Below, in pieces: positions 24,091 through 32,446 of a DNA stretch of 64,000 bases. The position numbers were made by a program, and so were the translations under genes. Under the pieces are notes generated by a model. That model did not search any database, was not told the DNA's origin, and was given only the letters and a program-made list of their open reading frames with translations. The stretch is from Amorphus coralli DSM 19760 (GTDB taxonomy: Bacteria > Pseudomonadota > Alphaproteobacteria > Rhizobiales > Amorphaceae): NCBI RefSeq assembly GCF_000374525.1, contig NZ_KB894578.1, positions 114,804-178,803 on the forward strand, given 5' to 3'. Position 1 is the stretch's first letter. Every line of letters begins with the position of its first letter.

Positions 24091-24558
24091 ATGCGGAAAT
24101 TGGCGATAGCTGGAGCATTCGTCGCTGCGGCAATCACGACGGCTGAGGCGCAGAGCGAAGGTGCGCTGGTAGACATCATTGAGGCCGTAACGACCGCCAC
24201 TTTTGTGGCCCCAGGGGAGCTGCTGAGGACGCGACCACAAAAGGTCTCGGTCACAGCGTGCGAGATCCGCGCGGCAAGCCTGACCGGCGCAAACTGTGAA
24301 ATAGTCCGAGGCGGCAACGATGCCGGCACCGTAAGGCTTCTTTTTGGTCACCCCGATGGCGCCGGTGGATGGGTTGACGAACTGCCGCCCGAACAGCAGC
24401 AGGCGATCGTCTCCAAGTGCAGTGATTGGGAACCCACTGGTTGTTGGGCTCAATTGACTGGATACCCCCTCCGGACCATTGAGGCGGTTGACGCCAAGAG
24501 GCTTACCTACCTGTTCTATTTGACGGACTATGAATTCGTCGACTCGCCGGAAGACTGA
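24091..24558 (+). CDS. Secreted phage cargo (moron) protein
   Basis: A 155-residue protein on the strand opposite to the operon, with more AT-rich codons than its flanks. It has a clear signal peptide (MRKLAIAGAFVAAAITTAEAQ, cleavage after AEA likely) and four Cys (in ACEI, NCEI, KCSD, GCWA) that could form two disulfides in the periplasm. No family recognised. It sits between gemA and the methylase gene, breaking the minus-strand run. A role in host surface or stress traits is possible; that is inference. Confidence 0.7.
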   Translation: MRKLAIAGAFVAAAITTAEAQSEGALVDIIEAVTTATFVAPGELLRTRPQKVSVTACEIRAASLTGANCEIVRGGNDAGTVRLLFGHPDGAGGWVDELPPEQQQAIVSKCSDWEPTGCWAQLTGYPLRTIEAVDAKRLTYLFYLTDYEFVDSPED

Positions 24559-24572
24559 TCCCAAAGGGCACA

Positions 24573-25208
24573 TCACGCCGCTCTCCGCTTCGCGGCCCGC
24601 CCGCGGAGCACCCGCCCGAAGGCGTTCATCACCACGATCCATTCCGCGTCGGTCGGCTTCGCCTCGCCAGGCGTTCGTCCGAGGACCGCGAGCACGTCGC
24701 CCCAGAAGTGCGCGGGGTCGCGCTTCGGGTGGAGCTTCAGCCACTGCGCGGCGGCGATCTGGAAGCCGTGCCGCCGGGCATAGTCCGGCGTCGTCTCGCC
24801 GACCTTCCAGTTGACGCCCTCGCGGGCGCACCACGACTTCAGCGCCTCGACGACGGCCGCGCCCTGGGCGGCGTCTCGAAGCCACTCGGCCCGCTCCAGG
24901 CCCGTCTGGCGCGTGATGAAGGCGAGGAGCGCGCTGTCGCGCCGGTCGGCGACCGCACCGAGATTGTAGAGCGCGATCCAGAGGGCCTGCGCCTTGCGTC
25001 CGTAGGGACCCGGAAGGCCCTTTCCAGACGGCTTCGAAGCGGGCTTGAAGCCCATTCGGGAGAGCTCGTCGACAACGGCCTTGCACTCGGCGACCGACAG
25101 CCCCTTGGCGGACCGTTTGCCGATCGCCCGCTGCAGGGCGTCGCGGTACGTGTCCTCGTCGAGACCGAGCTCGCGCCTGGCAACATGGATCATGCGGATG
25201 GAGGTCAC
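24573..25208 (-). CDS. gemA: GemA-like regulatory protein (Mu gp16)
   Basis: A 211-residue GemA protein: MIHVARRELGLDEDTYRDALQ, then GLSVAECKAVVDELSRMGFK, the hallmark N-terminal pattern, and a C-terminal helical domain. In Mu, GemA alters host gene expression and DNA supercoiling. The start is a GTG at 25,208 with a 4-base overlap (GTGA) with the upstream gene and a GGAGG site. Confidence 0.88.
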   Translation of the reverse strand: MTSIRMIHVARRELGLDEDTYRDALQRAIGKRSAKGLSVAECKAVVDELSRMGFKPASKPSGKGLPGPYGRKAQALWIALYNLGAVADRRDSALLAFITRQTGLERAEWLRDAAQGAAVVEALKSWCAREGVNWKVGETTPDYARRHGFQIAAAQWLKLHPKRDPAHFWGDVLAVLGRTPGEAKPTDAEWIVVMNAFGRVLRGRAAKRRAA

Positions 25209-25597
25209 CGGGAAGCCTCCGTTTCGATCAGGATCGCGCCTTCGTGAAGGGCCTTCCGGACCGTGGGGTCGAGGTGGTAGCCGCGGCCCCAAAGGGTGCG
25301 GATCTCGATGCCAAACGGCAGGAGCTTCCGGCGCATCTTGTAGACGAAGACGTCGATAACCTTGTCGTCCGGCTGATCGTCGGGCCGGTGCGCATACAGC
25401 GCTGCGACGATCGCTGGCTTGCTGGCGAGCTCGCGGGTGACAAGCACGCCCGCGACCTTCGCTTCCGCCGGCGTCAGGCCCCATTCAACCGGCGGCAGCC
25501 AGGCTTCACCGAACAGGATCTGCTCCAGCTCGGCGATGCGCTCGCGAAGCAGGTCGTTCTCCGCATTGACCACCTCAAGACGCTGCACGTGATCCAC
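25205..25597 (-). CDS. PhoB/CtrA-type winged-helix DNA-binding protein
   Basis: A 130-residue protein: an N-terminal coiled coil (LEVVNAENDLLRERIAELEQILFG) followed by a stand-alone OmpR/PhoB effector domain (LTPAEAKVAGVLVTRELASK ... DVFVYKMRRKLLPFGIEIRTLWGRGYHL). No receiver domain is present. Such free effector domains bind DNA as constitutive regulators. The arrangement resembles the DNA-binding half of CtrA. The start is a GTG; it overlaps the ParB-fold gene by 23 bases. Confidence 0.75.
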   Translation of the reverse strand: MDHVQRLEVVNAENDLLRERIAELEQILFGEAWLPPVEWGLTPAEAKVAGVLVTRELASKPAIVAALYAHRPDDQPDDKVIDVFVYKMRRKLLPFGIEIRTLWGRGYHLDPTVRKALHEGAILIETEASR

Positions 25598-26423
25598 GTC
25601 TCCGTCTCCGTGTCTTGCGGCCGATCGCTACGGCCAGGCCGCGCCACTGCGGTAGCTTGTGCTGCGCGGCGAAAGCCTTTCCCTCTCGGCTCAGGTGATG
25701 GAAGCTCGCCCGAAGGGTGGTCGTGATGTCTTCCGGCTCGTATTCACCGCTGAACTCGTCTGCGAAGAGCAGGCTTTCTACGGCCAGCATGGCGGCCTGG
25801 GAGATCGGCGCGAGCTTGGCGTTGGCGCAGACCTCCAGGACCTTGCGCAGGCCGATCCGGTACCGCCGGTTCATGATGCCGTGCATGGTCTTGACGGCGA
25901 CGGTCTCACCCGCCGCGAACGATGTGCTGGCGGCCGGGTTCTTGAGCACCCGGACGCCGACCTGATCGCAGACCATCGAAATGGTGACCGCGTCCTCGTC
26001 GCCCGCCTCGATCAGCGCATAGTGCAGCTGGGTCGGGGTCGCCGTGATCCGGTCGCGGTTGTGCTTGACGAAGGCGATCGCCCGGTCGGCCATTTCGGTG
26101 GCGGCGACCACCATGACAGGGATCTGCTCGATCTCAGGATGAGTGGCCGCGGCGATCGCCGTGTGCTGTCCGTCGACTACGTGCAGCTCGTCATTGACCT
26201 GGACCACGACCGGCGGCTTGAAGGCGCGCCAATCCCAGCCCTCGACGATCTTGCGGATGAGACGCAGCGACCGCTCCGACAGGTTACGCTGGTAGCGCTC
26301 GTCGATCACAAGCGTCTCCGGCCGCACCTCAATCATCGTTGGAGGCGTGGTGTCGGGCACGCACGGCTGAGCATCGGGGAGCCGGAGGGCACGGACATTC
26401 CGGAGGGTCGAGGCGGCGTCCAT
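25575..26423 (-). CDS. ParB-fold (ParB/sulfiredoxin-like) protein
   Basis: A 282-residue protein with a ParB N-domain-like core: LVIDERYQRNLSERSLRLIRKI, then VVVQVNDELHVVDGQHTAIAA, in which the DGQHT box replaces the GE/GAHR box of typical ParB, and ATEMADRAIAFVKHNRDR. The C-terminal half is helical and ends in a very basic tail (RKTRRRRRGSR). It may be a CTP-switch or nuclease relative; I would not choose. It is distinct from the ParB-like gene at 32,901. Confidence 0.7.
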   Translation of the reverse strand: MDAASTLRNVRALRLPDAQPCVPDTTPPTMIEVRPETLVIDERYQRNLSERSLRLIRKIVEGWDWRAFKPPVVVQVNDELHVVDGQHTAIAAATHPEIEQIPVMVVAATEMADRAIAFVKHNRDRITATPTQLHYALIEAGDEDAVTISMVCDQVGVRVLKNPAASTSFAAGETVAVKTMHGIMNRRYRIGLRKVLEVCANAKLAPISQAAMLAVESLLFADEFSGEYEPEDITTTLRASFHHLSREGKAFAAQHKLPQWRGLAVAIGRKTRRRRRGSRAAS

Positions 26424-26638
26424 CACACCAGCCCCTTCTCAACGGCGAGGAGCTCAAGCAGCCAGATCCGGACCGTGCCGTCCTCTGCCGCCGGCGAATG
26501 CTCCACGTGCGAGAGCGAAAGCTCGACGTTGCCGGCCCGGCCCTCGACCAGGATGGAGCGCTCACGAGTGGCGATGAGCGAGACGCGGACCTCGATCTCG
26601 CGATCGACGGGGGCCCGGCGGAACGAGGAAGCGATCAT
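26423..26638 (-). CDS. Small hypothetical phage protein
   Basis: A 71-residue protein of short strands (REIEVRVSLIATRERSILVE, VRIWLLELLAVE). No family recognised. I take the ATG at 26,638, which overlaps the previous stop (ATGA). Its own stop overlaps the next ATG. It belongs to the early transcript. Confidence 0.55.
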   Translation of the reverse strand: MIASSFRRAPVDREIEVRVSLIATRERSILVEGRAGNVELSLSHVEHSPAAEDGTVRIWLLELLAVEKGLV

Positions 26639-26871
26639 CGTGCCGCCTCCTGTTCTGCCTGCGCGATCTTTCGGCGCGCGGCACGGAGCCAGCTCTTCCT
26701 GGCGTCGTCGTAGCTCATCGTGCTGGTGCCGGTGATCCCGGCGAGCCGCATCACGTGCGCGCCGGAGCTGAAAATGAGGCGCGCGCCGTGCAGCTCGACC
26801 AGGACCTCTGCCTTGGCCCCTTCGACTACGGGGATCCACCCGCGAAGCGAGGCAATCTTGTCGGTCCCCAT
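26635..26871 (-). CDS. Small hypothetical phage protein
   Basis: A 78-residue protein with a small beta segment (LRGWIPVVEGAKAEVLVELHGARLIF) and a basic C-terminal helix (DDARKSWLRAARRKIAQAEQEAAR). No family recognised. It starts 12 bases after the DUF3164 gene and is coupled to the following small gene. Confidence 0.6.
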   Translation of the reverse strand: MGTDKIASLRGWIPVVEGAKAEVLVELHGARLIFSSGAHVMRLAGITGTSTMSYDDARKSWLRAARRKIAQAEQEAAR

Positions 26872-26883
26872 CTCCGCCTTCCC

Positions 26884-27543
26884 TCAGGCCGACGCGAGGT
26901 CGATCGGCACGGCCTCCCAGCGGCCGCGGGGATCGTCGCGCACGTAGAACCGGACATAGGTGGAGGAGCCGACGATGCGGATCGACTCCGTCAGCGCCTC
27001 CATGGCGCGCTTCCAGCGCTCGTCCTCGATGTCGAGCCGGCGCAGCTGGAATAGAGCGGACCGGTTGATCCGCCCCTCCTTGTCGACCTGGAAGGCGTGG
27101 TTCACGAGCGCGCGAAGCTCATCGCTTGCGCCGTCGGCCCACTTGTCGATGCACTCGTCGACAAGCTCCTTCGCCGCTTGCAGCTCGGGTCCGAAGGTCA
27201 GTTGGTCCTGGACCTGGACGATCACCTTCATGGTGCCGTCGTAGCTGGTGAGGGTGACGTTGCCTTTCGCGCCACCGCGGGAAGCCCCGTACTTCTCCGA
27301 GATCAGCTCCTGGAAGCTGGCGATGTCGTCGAAGCAGTGGCCCCGGAAGCGCCGGAGCTCGTCGCGCAATACAACGGCAAAGCCCATCATCTTGCGGACC
27401 GTCTGGTCCTGCAGCTTGTCCTGCGGTCGCACGTTGGCGAGCGGTACCAGGGCGCCCTTGGCATCCGGCATGTAGGAGCGGCCGTCGAGGTTGATCGTGC
27501 CGTCACTGACGGGCGGCAGCGCAGTGTCGTGTTCAGCGTCCAT
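26884..27543 (-). CDS. DUF3164 family protein
   Basis: A 219-residue DUF3164 protein: INLDGRSYMPDAKGALVPLANV, a long helical part, and the KVIVQVQDQLTFGPELQAAKELVDECI segment. DUF3164 genes are common in the early region of Mu-like phages; function unknown. The ATG lies inside the DnaA-like gene (11-base overlap). Confidence 0.85.
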   Translation of the reverse strand: MDAEHDTALPPVSDGTINLDGRSYMPDAKGALVPLANVRPQDKLQDQTVRKMMGFAVVLRDELRRFRGHCFDDIASFQELISEKYGASRGGAKGNVTLTSYDGTMKVIVQVQDQLTFGPELQAAKELVDECIDKWADGASDELRALVNHAFQVDKEGRINRSALFQLRRLDIEDERWKRAMEALTESIRIVGSSTYVRFYVRDDPRGRWEAVPIDLASA

Positions 27544-28183
27544 CGGAGGACTCCTCGGTTGCGTGATCGGTTTCGAAGGTGCGCAGGTGCGCGATCAGCG
27601 CGCGGTAAGCCGCCTTCTGGTCGGCGCGCGCAGTGGCCTGTTCGTCGGGAGTGGTCGACGTGGCGAGCCGGCGCGTGGCGGCGACTAGCCAGTTGCCGGC
27701 TTCGATCAGGCCGGTGACCTGTCCCTCGGTCCGATCGGCCAGGTGGGCGCGGGCCAGACGCATGATCTCGACGCTCGACACGGCCGTCGGACCCTTCGCG
27801 ACGATGCGCAAGGCGGTCTCGTCCAGGCTGGGATCATCAATGCCCAGGATCGAGAGCCGAGCGAAGCACTGCTCCGCCGCAAGCGCGGCGTGGCGCAGCG
27901 TCTCCACCGTCGTCCGGAAGTCTGGCTCGGCTTCAATGCGCCGGTCCACCTTCTGGACGCCATGCCTGACCGTCGTTTCATCCTTTCCCAGCAGCCGCCC
28001 GATGCTGGTTGAGGGAAGATCGGTCAGCTTCATCGCGAGCCACATCGAGACGTGACGCGCTTCCGAGGTGAGCGTCGGGCGGCGCGATGACAGGACCTCG
28101 GTTTCGGAGACGCCGTAGTGCTCGCAGACCACCTTGATGATGGTGCGGACCTGGACCCGCTGGTGGGGGATGAGCGCGTTCAT
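27533..28183 (-). CDS. Phage protein with DnaA domain IV-like DNA-binding domain
   Basis: A 216-residue protein. Residues 15-75 read like the C-terminal DNA-binding domain of DnaA: IIKVVCEHYGVSETEVLSSR, then RHVSMWLAMKLTDLPSTSIGRLLGKDETTVRHGVQKV, with the helix-turn-helix and a DETTVRH signature loop close to the DnaA DHTTVLH. There is no AAA+ domain. The remainder is helical. It could compete for or read DnaA boxes on the host chromosome or act as a phage-specific regulator. It is in the early block, which fits regulation or replication. Confidence 0.8.
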   Translation of the reverse strand: MNALIPHQRVQVRTIIKVVCEHYGVSETEVLSSRRPTLTSEARHVSMWLAMKLTDLPSTSIGRLLGKDETTVRHGVQKVDRRIEAEPDFRTTVETLRHAALAAEQCFARLSILGIDDPSLDETALRIVAKGPTAVSSVEIMRLARAHLADRTEGQVTGLIEAGNWLVAATRRLATSTTPDEQATARADQKAAYRALIAHLRTFETDHATEESSDGR

Positions 28184-28485
28184 GCGGCGCCTCCCGGTTC
28201 CGTCGGCCGACGCGTACTCCGCTGACCGCGCGGGACCAGGCGGACCACCTTGCCGGCCTGCTCAAGCGCCGGGTCGACGGCCGGAGTTTCGTCCGTCTCT
28301 GCCGCCAGCGTGGCCGGATCGACGTCCTGGAAGGGGACGGCCTCAGTCTCCAGCTTGCGAGCTTCGCGGACGGCGCGCTCCAGAAAGCGGCTCATCTGGG
28401 CGGCGCCCGGTGGCAGGATCTCGATCTCGCCCTGCCGGGCCGACTCCCAGAGCTCCCGAAAGATCTGCAGTTCGTCACTCAGCAT
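28180..28485 (-). CDS. Hypothetical early phage protein
   Basis: A 101-residue protein. The N-terminal half is helical (LQIFRELWESARQGEIEIL, then FLERAVREARKLETEAVP), and the C-terminal half is Pro/Glu-rich and basic at the end. No family recognised. It overlaps both neighbours. Confidence 0.55.
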   Translation of the reverse strand: MLSDELQIFRELWESARQGEIEILPPGAAQMSRFLERAVREARKLETEAVPFQDVDPATLAAETDETPAVDPALEQAGKVVRLVPRGQRSTRRPTEPGGAA

Positions 28486-28858
28486 TGCGGCCTCCCTTGA
28501 GGTGCGAATGGACGCAACCCGACCGGCAGGCCCGGTAGAGCTTCAGGCTGGTGGAGTTGGCGACCCCGCGCGGCTTGCGCTGCTCGCTCTCGCAGCGGTT
28601 GCGGGCGATCTCGCCGAGGACTGGGCATTCGACCGTCGCCCCCATGAGCGCGCCGTTGGCGATCCGCTCGACGCGGGAGAGGTCTCCGCCGTACGTCGCG
28701 GAGATGACCTGGCTGATCGTCGAGGCGGAGTAGTCGAGCCGCATGGCGGTTTGCTTGAGGCTGGTTCGGTTCGCCTCTTCGGCGATCGCGAGCACCCAGG
28801 CAGGAGGCTCGCCCCAGGCCTCGCTGGCGCGAACGAGGAAGTCGGGCCGCTCGATCAT
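28475..28858 (-). CDS. Helix-turn-helix phage regulator
   Basis: A 127-residue protein with a helix-turn-helix near residues 30-60 (TSLKQTAMRLDYSASTISQVIS) and a Cys-bearing segment CPVLGEIARNRCESEQRKP seen in small regulators of Mu-like phages. Two further Cys near the end (YRACRSGC) might bind metal. It lies within the early block after MuB. Confidence 0.65.
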   Translation of the reverse strand: MIERPDFLVRASEAWGEPPAWVLAIAEEANRTSLKQTAMRLDYSASTISQVISATYGGDLSRVERIANGALMGATVECPVLGEIARNRCESEQRKPRGVANSTSLKLYRACRSGCVHSHLKGGRNAE

Positions 28859-29469
28859 GGCCGGTCCTCCTCGGCGACGGTCTCGCCCATGATCGCGTTG
28901 CGGTTAGGATCCCAGACGAGCTTGGTGCGCATGATCCGCGGGGCCTCGGGGCCGGTGTTCATGGTCCGCTTCAGCGCATACCGACGCGGCACCCCCGGTT
29001 TGCCGGGGTCAATCACACGCAGGTAGCCGGCAGCATCGAGGCGCTGCAGATAGGCCTTCGCGGAGTTGGCCGAGACACTCACGTCTTCGGTCGTCGCTGC
29101 GACCATGAGCTCGCGATAATCGACCGCCTTCAGGGCGCGGATCGCTGCCCACATCTGAGCGACACCGAGACCGCCGCTCGTCGGCTGTCCGTCCCGGCGC
29201 AGGATCGGCGTCTTCGCGGGTCGGGCGGTGAGCCGGTGCACATGGAGCCCGCCGCGTATGCCCGCCTTCTCGGCAAGGCCTGCTTTGACGAGGCGGCGGA
29301 TGAAGTCTTCCACCGAGGATTGCCAGGCATCGCGGGAGCGGTCGAAGACATCGTTCACCGACCATGGGCCGGCCTTGTCGAGCTCCCGGATCACACGCCA
29401 GAAATGCGTGTGCCCGGTCTTCAGCGGCTCCCCCTCGACGGTCAGCTTCAGGCGCATGAGGACTGACAT
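28855..29469 (-). CDS. Winged-helix early phage protein
   Basis: A 204-residue protein with two winged-helix-like regions: FWRVIRELDKAGPWSVNDVFDRSR followed by FIRRLVKAGLAEKAG, and AAIRALKAVDYRELMVAATTEDVSVS followed by YLQRLDAAGYLRVID. I see no named family. Its ATG overlaps the MuB stop by one base (a GTG lies just before). Probably a DNA-binding early function. Confidence 0.6.
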   Translation of the reverse strand: MSVLMRLKLTVEGEPLKTGHTHFWRVIRELDKAGPWSVNDVFDRSRDAWQSSVEDFIRRLVKAGLAEKAGIRGGLHVHRLTARPAKTPILRRDGQPTSGGLGVAQMWAAIRALKAVDYRELMVAATTEDVSVSANSAKAYLQRLDAAGYLRVIDPGKPGVPRRYALKRTMNTGPEAPRIMRTKLVWDPNRNAIMGETVAEEDRP

Positions 29470-30218
29470 CACGCCCTCCCGCGCCGCGGGGTCGTGGAGG
29501 TGTACCAGCCGCCGGACCGGCTCTCGAACTCGGCCAGGTCGAGGTTGGTTTTGCCCTGATTGTTGGCGACTTCGGCAATCCGCGAGAGGTTGACGACGAT
29601 GCGCCGTGCCCGCCCTTCAGAGTGGGCGCGGACGGCGCCGATCAGATCCTCGGAAAGCTCGATGCCGTCGCAGAACATGCGGGCCAGCTCCCGCGTGTCT
29701 TCCTCGTCGCAGGGCTGGGCGAACTCCCAGCGTAGCACGCGGTTATGGATCCGCTCCCACTTGGCGAGCTTCTGGGGCAGCTGCTCCTCACCGATCAGGA
29801 TCGTCGGCACGCCGGAGGCGTCGTGCAGCTCGCGGACGATCTCGATGTGGTTCTTGTCAACGAGCTTGTCGGCCTCGTCGATCAGGAGGGGCCGGTTCGG
29901 ATCGTCCTCAAGCGCCATAGCCGCTTGCTCGACCAGGTCGGAAATCGTGCCCTTCGGCTCCTGGCCGAGTTCGTTGAGGAGACGGGTCAGGAAGGTCTTC
30001 TTCGTCCAGCTCTCGCCGACCTCGATCCGGATCGCGCCCGTCTTGTTCTGGGTGTAGACTGAAGCATAGGTCTTCCCCATCCCGGACCAGCCGGAGAAAA
30101 CCCCGATCCCCGGCAGATGGTGCGGACGCTGGATGAGCGTCGTCGCCAGGAAGTGCAACGAGGAGACGTTGTTCAGGACCGCCAGTGTTTGCTTGACCGG
30201 AGGTGTCATCATCTGCAT
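29469..30218 (-). CDS. muB: MuB-like transposition ATPase
   Basis: A 249-residue AAA+ ATPase: Walker A GWSGMGKT at residues 43-50, Walker B PLLIDEADKLV with D114 and E115, and a sensor segment VPTILIGEEQLP. MuB binds target DNA, gives target immunity and stimulates MuA. It is shorter than Mu B (312 residues). The ATG at 30,218 follows GGAGAGCTGAAC. It follows the transposase with a 56-base gap that carries a hairpin. Confidence 0.92.
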   Translation of the reverse strand: MQMMTPPVKQTLAVLNNVSSLHFLATTLIQRPHHLPGIGVFSGWSGMGKTYASVYTQNKTGAIRIEVGESWTKKTFLTRLLNELGQEPKGTISDLVEQAAMALEDDPNRPLLIDEADKLVDKNHIEIVRELHDASGVPTILIGEEQLPQKLAKWERIHNRVLRWEFAQPCDEEDTRELARMFCDGIELSEDLIGAVRAHSEGRARRIVVNLSRIAEVANNQGKTNLDLAEFESRSGGWYTSTTPRRGRA

Positions 30219-30243
30219 GTTCAGCTCTCCAAAATGAAACCTC

Positions 30244-30269
30244 AGGGCGCTTCGGCGCCCTTTTTCTTT
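30244..30269 (+). terminator. Plus-strand hairpin terminator between muA and muB
   Basis: AGGGCGC TTCG GCGCCCT followed by TTTTCTTT on the plus strand: a 7-bp stem with a UUCG loop and T-tract. The T-tract is on the strand opposite to muA/muB, so it would stop antisense transcription. Confidence 0.65.
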
Positions 30270-30274
30270 GGTTG

Positions 30275-32446
30275 CTAGCCCGCAGTTCCGATCCTGCGGT
30301 CTGCCTCGGTGATGCCGAGCGACCGGTACTCGTCGCCGCGCTGGTAGACCGCGAGCCACTTCCGGTCCTCGTCGGAGATCGGTGTTCCTGCCTCCATCTG
30401 CGCCTCAAGCGCCCTGGCCTTGGCGAACCGTTCGCGCCTCTCGCGCATGGTGTCGCCGCCGCGCCCGGTGGGCAGCCGGAGCACCCGCGCCGGGCCGGTC
30501 GCGTCCTCTCGCTTCAACTGCTCGCGACGCTCTTTCACCTTCGGGTCGACCGGAGCCTCGGTCCGGCCGGCCGCTGCCGCGGCCTCGATTGCTGGGGTCG
30601 TGTGCGGCTCGGAGGCTTGCGGGAAGGCGATGAGATCGGCGGTGCCGCGACCCTGGAACTGGCTTTCCACGATGGTCCGGGGCGTGATCGCCAGCGTCTC
30701 GCGGCGGACGTCCTTCAGCCGGCCCTCGTGATAGGCCTTGCGCTCCGCCGTGATGCGGGCGTGCATCGCGGCCGGATCGATCCCGGCCAGTTCCGGCGCG
30801 ATCGCCTCGCCGAGCCAGGTCTCTCCCGTCTCGTCGAACACGATGAGGCGGCCGAGGTCGGCGGGATCATGCCGGCAGAACACGCGCGTGCCGGGCATGG
30901 CGGCCGAGGTCCAGTAGTGCTCGCCGCCGACGCGGATGCCCTTCTTGGTCACGGTCCGGTAGCCGTCGGAGCCGGCGATCGGCGCGAGTAGGAGCGCGAG
31001 GGCTGCTTCGTTCTGGATGCGCCGGACGGGGCCGGTGTAGGCGGCGGCCACCTCAAAGGGCGTTCGGCGCTTCAGGCCTTCATGCGGGGCATGGGCGTAG
31101 ATCTCGCGGGTCCAGCGGTCGGCATAGTCCTGCAGTTCCGCTGGCGTCAGATCGACGTCAAAAAGGTGCTTGTCATCGAGCCCGAGGCGCTTGGAAAAGG
31201 CCTTTCGGTTCTCGATCACCTTCCGGTCGGCAACCGAGTGGCCGATGAAGCCAGGTAGCGTACGGACCAGGTCGCGCTGGAAGGTTCCGATCGCGCGCTC
31301 GACGGTGCCCTTCTGCTGGGGCTGGTAGGGGTCGCAAGCCTCGTGCTCGATGCCGAGCGTATCGATGAGGCGCCGGGTCGAGTGGGCGACGAAGTCGGAG
31401 CCGTTGTCCGACTTGATCCGCTCCGGCACGCCCCATTCGACGAGGCATTTGCGCAGGAGGAGGCCGACCGCGGCCGCCTTCGGCGTGTCGGAGACCAGCA
31501 CCACCATGCGGCGCGAGTAGATGTCGATCGCCACGTAGACCGAGTGGCGGCCGGCCGTGGTCATCAGGTCGGCCGGCGAGGCGTCGATCTCCCAGCATTC
31601 ATTCAGGCGGGCCGCGCGGGTCGTTCCCGAGGCGCTGGGCCGCATCGTCGACTTGTAGCGGTCCGGATCCGTCAGGAGCAGGAGATCGGCCTTGTAGGTC
31701 TCTTTCCACGCCGAGATCGTTGCCTGAAAGGTCCGCAGCGGCGGCAACGCGACGGTGCGGGCGCCCGAGCGGCTCTCGACGGTGACGGTGTCGCCGACCT
31801 GGGCACGGATGAAGGCGCGCAGGTGCTTCGCGGTCAGCAGCGGGTTCTTGGCGATAGCCGCCAGGATGAGGGTCCGCACCTGGCCGCCGTTGGCGCGGTC
31901 GAGCACGCCGGTTCCCTTGCGGCTGCCGCGCGGATCGACGGCAGGCCCACCGGCCTTCAGGTCTGAGCGCCAGCGCGCGAGCGTCCGGGCGCTGACAGTC
32001 TCTGCCTCTTCGCGGATCCAGTCCGACACCTCGACCGCCCCGGAATTGTAAAGGTCGGCGAAGAGATGGTCGGCGGCCGCGGTGCCGAGATCCGTCGACC
32101 GGGCGTACCGGTCGGCGACATTGAGAAGCGCTTGCCGCGCGTCCAGCGTCTTGCGGCCGTGGGAAAGTGGATCGTCCCGCTCGGGCGAGACAGGAACGAG
32201 GTCGGCGGGGTTCACGCTGAGCGCCGAGCCGGCATAAGCGAGACGGGCGGCGAGCGGCAGACAGTCGATGTGGTACTCGGTGATGGTGCCGCCGCGATCG
32301 CGCCGGCTGCGGACCTGGGCGTGATGCCGGTCCCAGCCTTCCCGGTCGATCATCATGCCTACGCCTCGTTTCGTCGCCGGCAGGCCCGGCAGCGAACCGG
32401 CTGCGGCGAGGTCGGCGATCTCCTGCGGGGTGAGCCAGACCTTCAT
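30275..32446 (-). CDS. muA: MuA-like DDE transposase
   Basis: A 723-residue transposase. The N-terminus begins MKVWLTPQEIADLAAAG, a Mu-type DNA-binding domain. Catalytic DDE residues are D288 (CWEIDASP), D347 (IKSDNGSDF) and E383 (QQKGTVERAIG), with a D-35-E spacing. A beta-barrel domain follows, and the C-terminal 150 residues hold the basic and helical part that contacts MuB (RERRERFAKARALE). The ATG at 32,446 gives an ATGA overlap with the upstream gene. It performs replicative transposition. Confidence 0.95.
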   Translation of the reverse strand: MKVWLTPQEIADLAAAGSLPGLPATKRGVGMMIDREGWDRHHAQVRSRRDRGGTITEYHIDCLPLAARLAYAGSALSVNPADLVPVSPERDDPLSHGRKTLDARQALLNVADRYARSTDLGTAAADHLFADLYNSGAVEVSDWIREEAETVSARTLARWRSDLKAGGPAVDPRGSRKGTGVLDRANGGQVRTLILAAIAKNPLLTAKHLRAFIRAQVGDTVTVESRSGARTVALPPLRTFQATISAWKETYKADLLLLTDPDRYKSTMRPSASGTTRAARLNECWEIDASPADLMTTAGRHSVYVAIDIYSRRMVVLVSDTPKAAAVGLLLRKCLVEWGVPERIKSDNGSDFVAHSTRRLIDTLGIEHEACDPYQPQQKGTVERAIGTFQRDLVRTLPGFIGHSVADRKVIENRKAFSKRLGLDDKHLFDVDLTPAELQDYADRWTREIYAHAPHEGLKRRTPFEVAAAYTGPVRRIQNEAALALLLAPIAGSDGYRTVTKKGIRVGGEHYWTSAAMPGTRVFCRHDPADLGRLIVFDETGETWLGEAIAPELAGIDPAAMHARITAERKAYHEGRLKDVRRETLAITPRTIVESQFQGRGTADLIAFPQASEPHTTPAIEAAAAAGRTEAPVDPKVKERREQLKREDATGPARVLRLPTGRGGDTMRERRERFAKARALEAQMEAGTPISDEDRKWLAVYQRGDEYRSLGITEADRRIGTAG

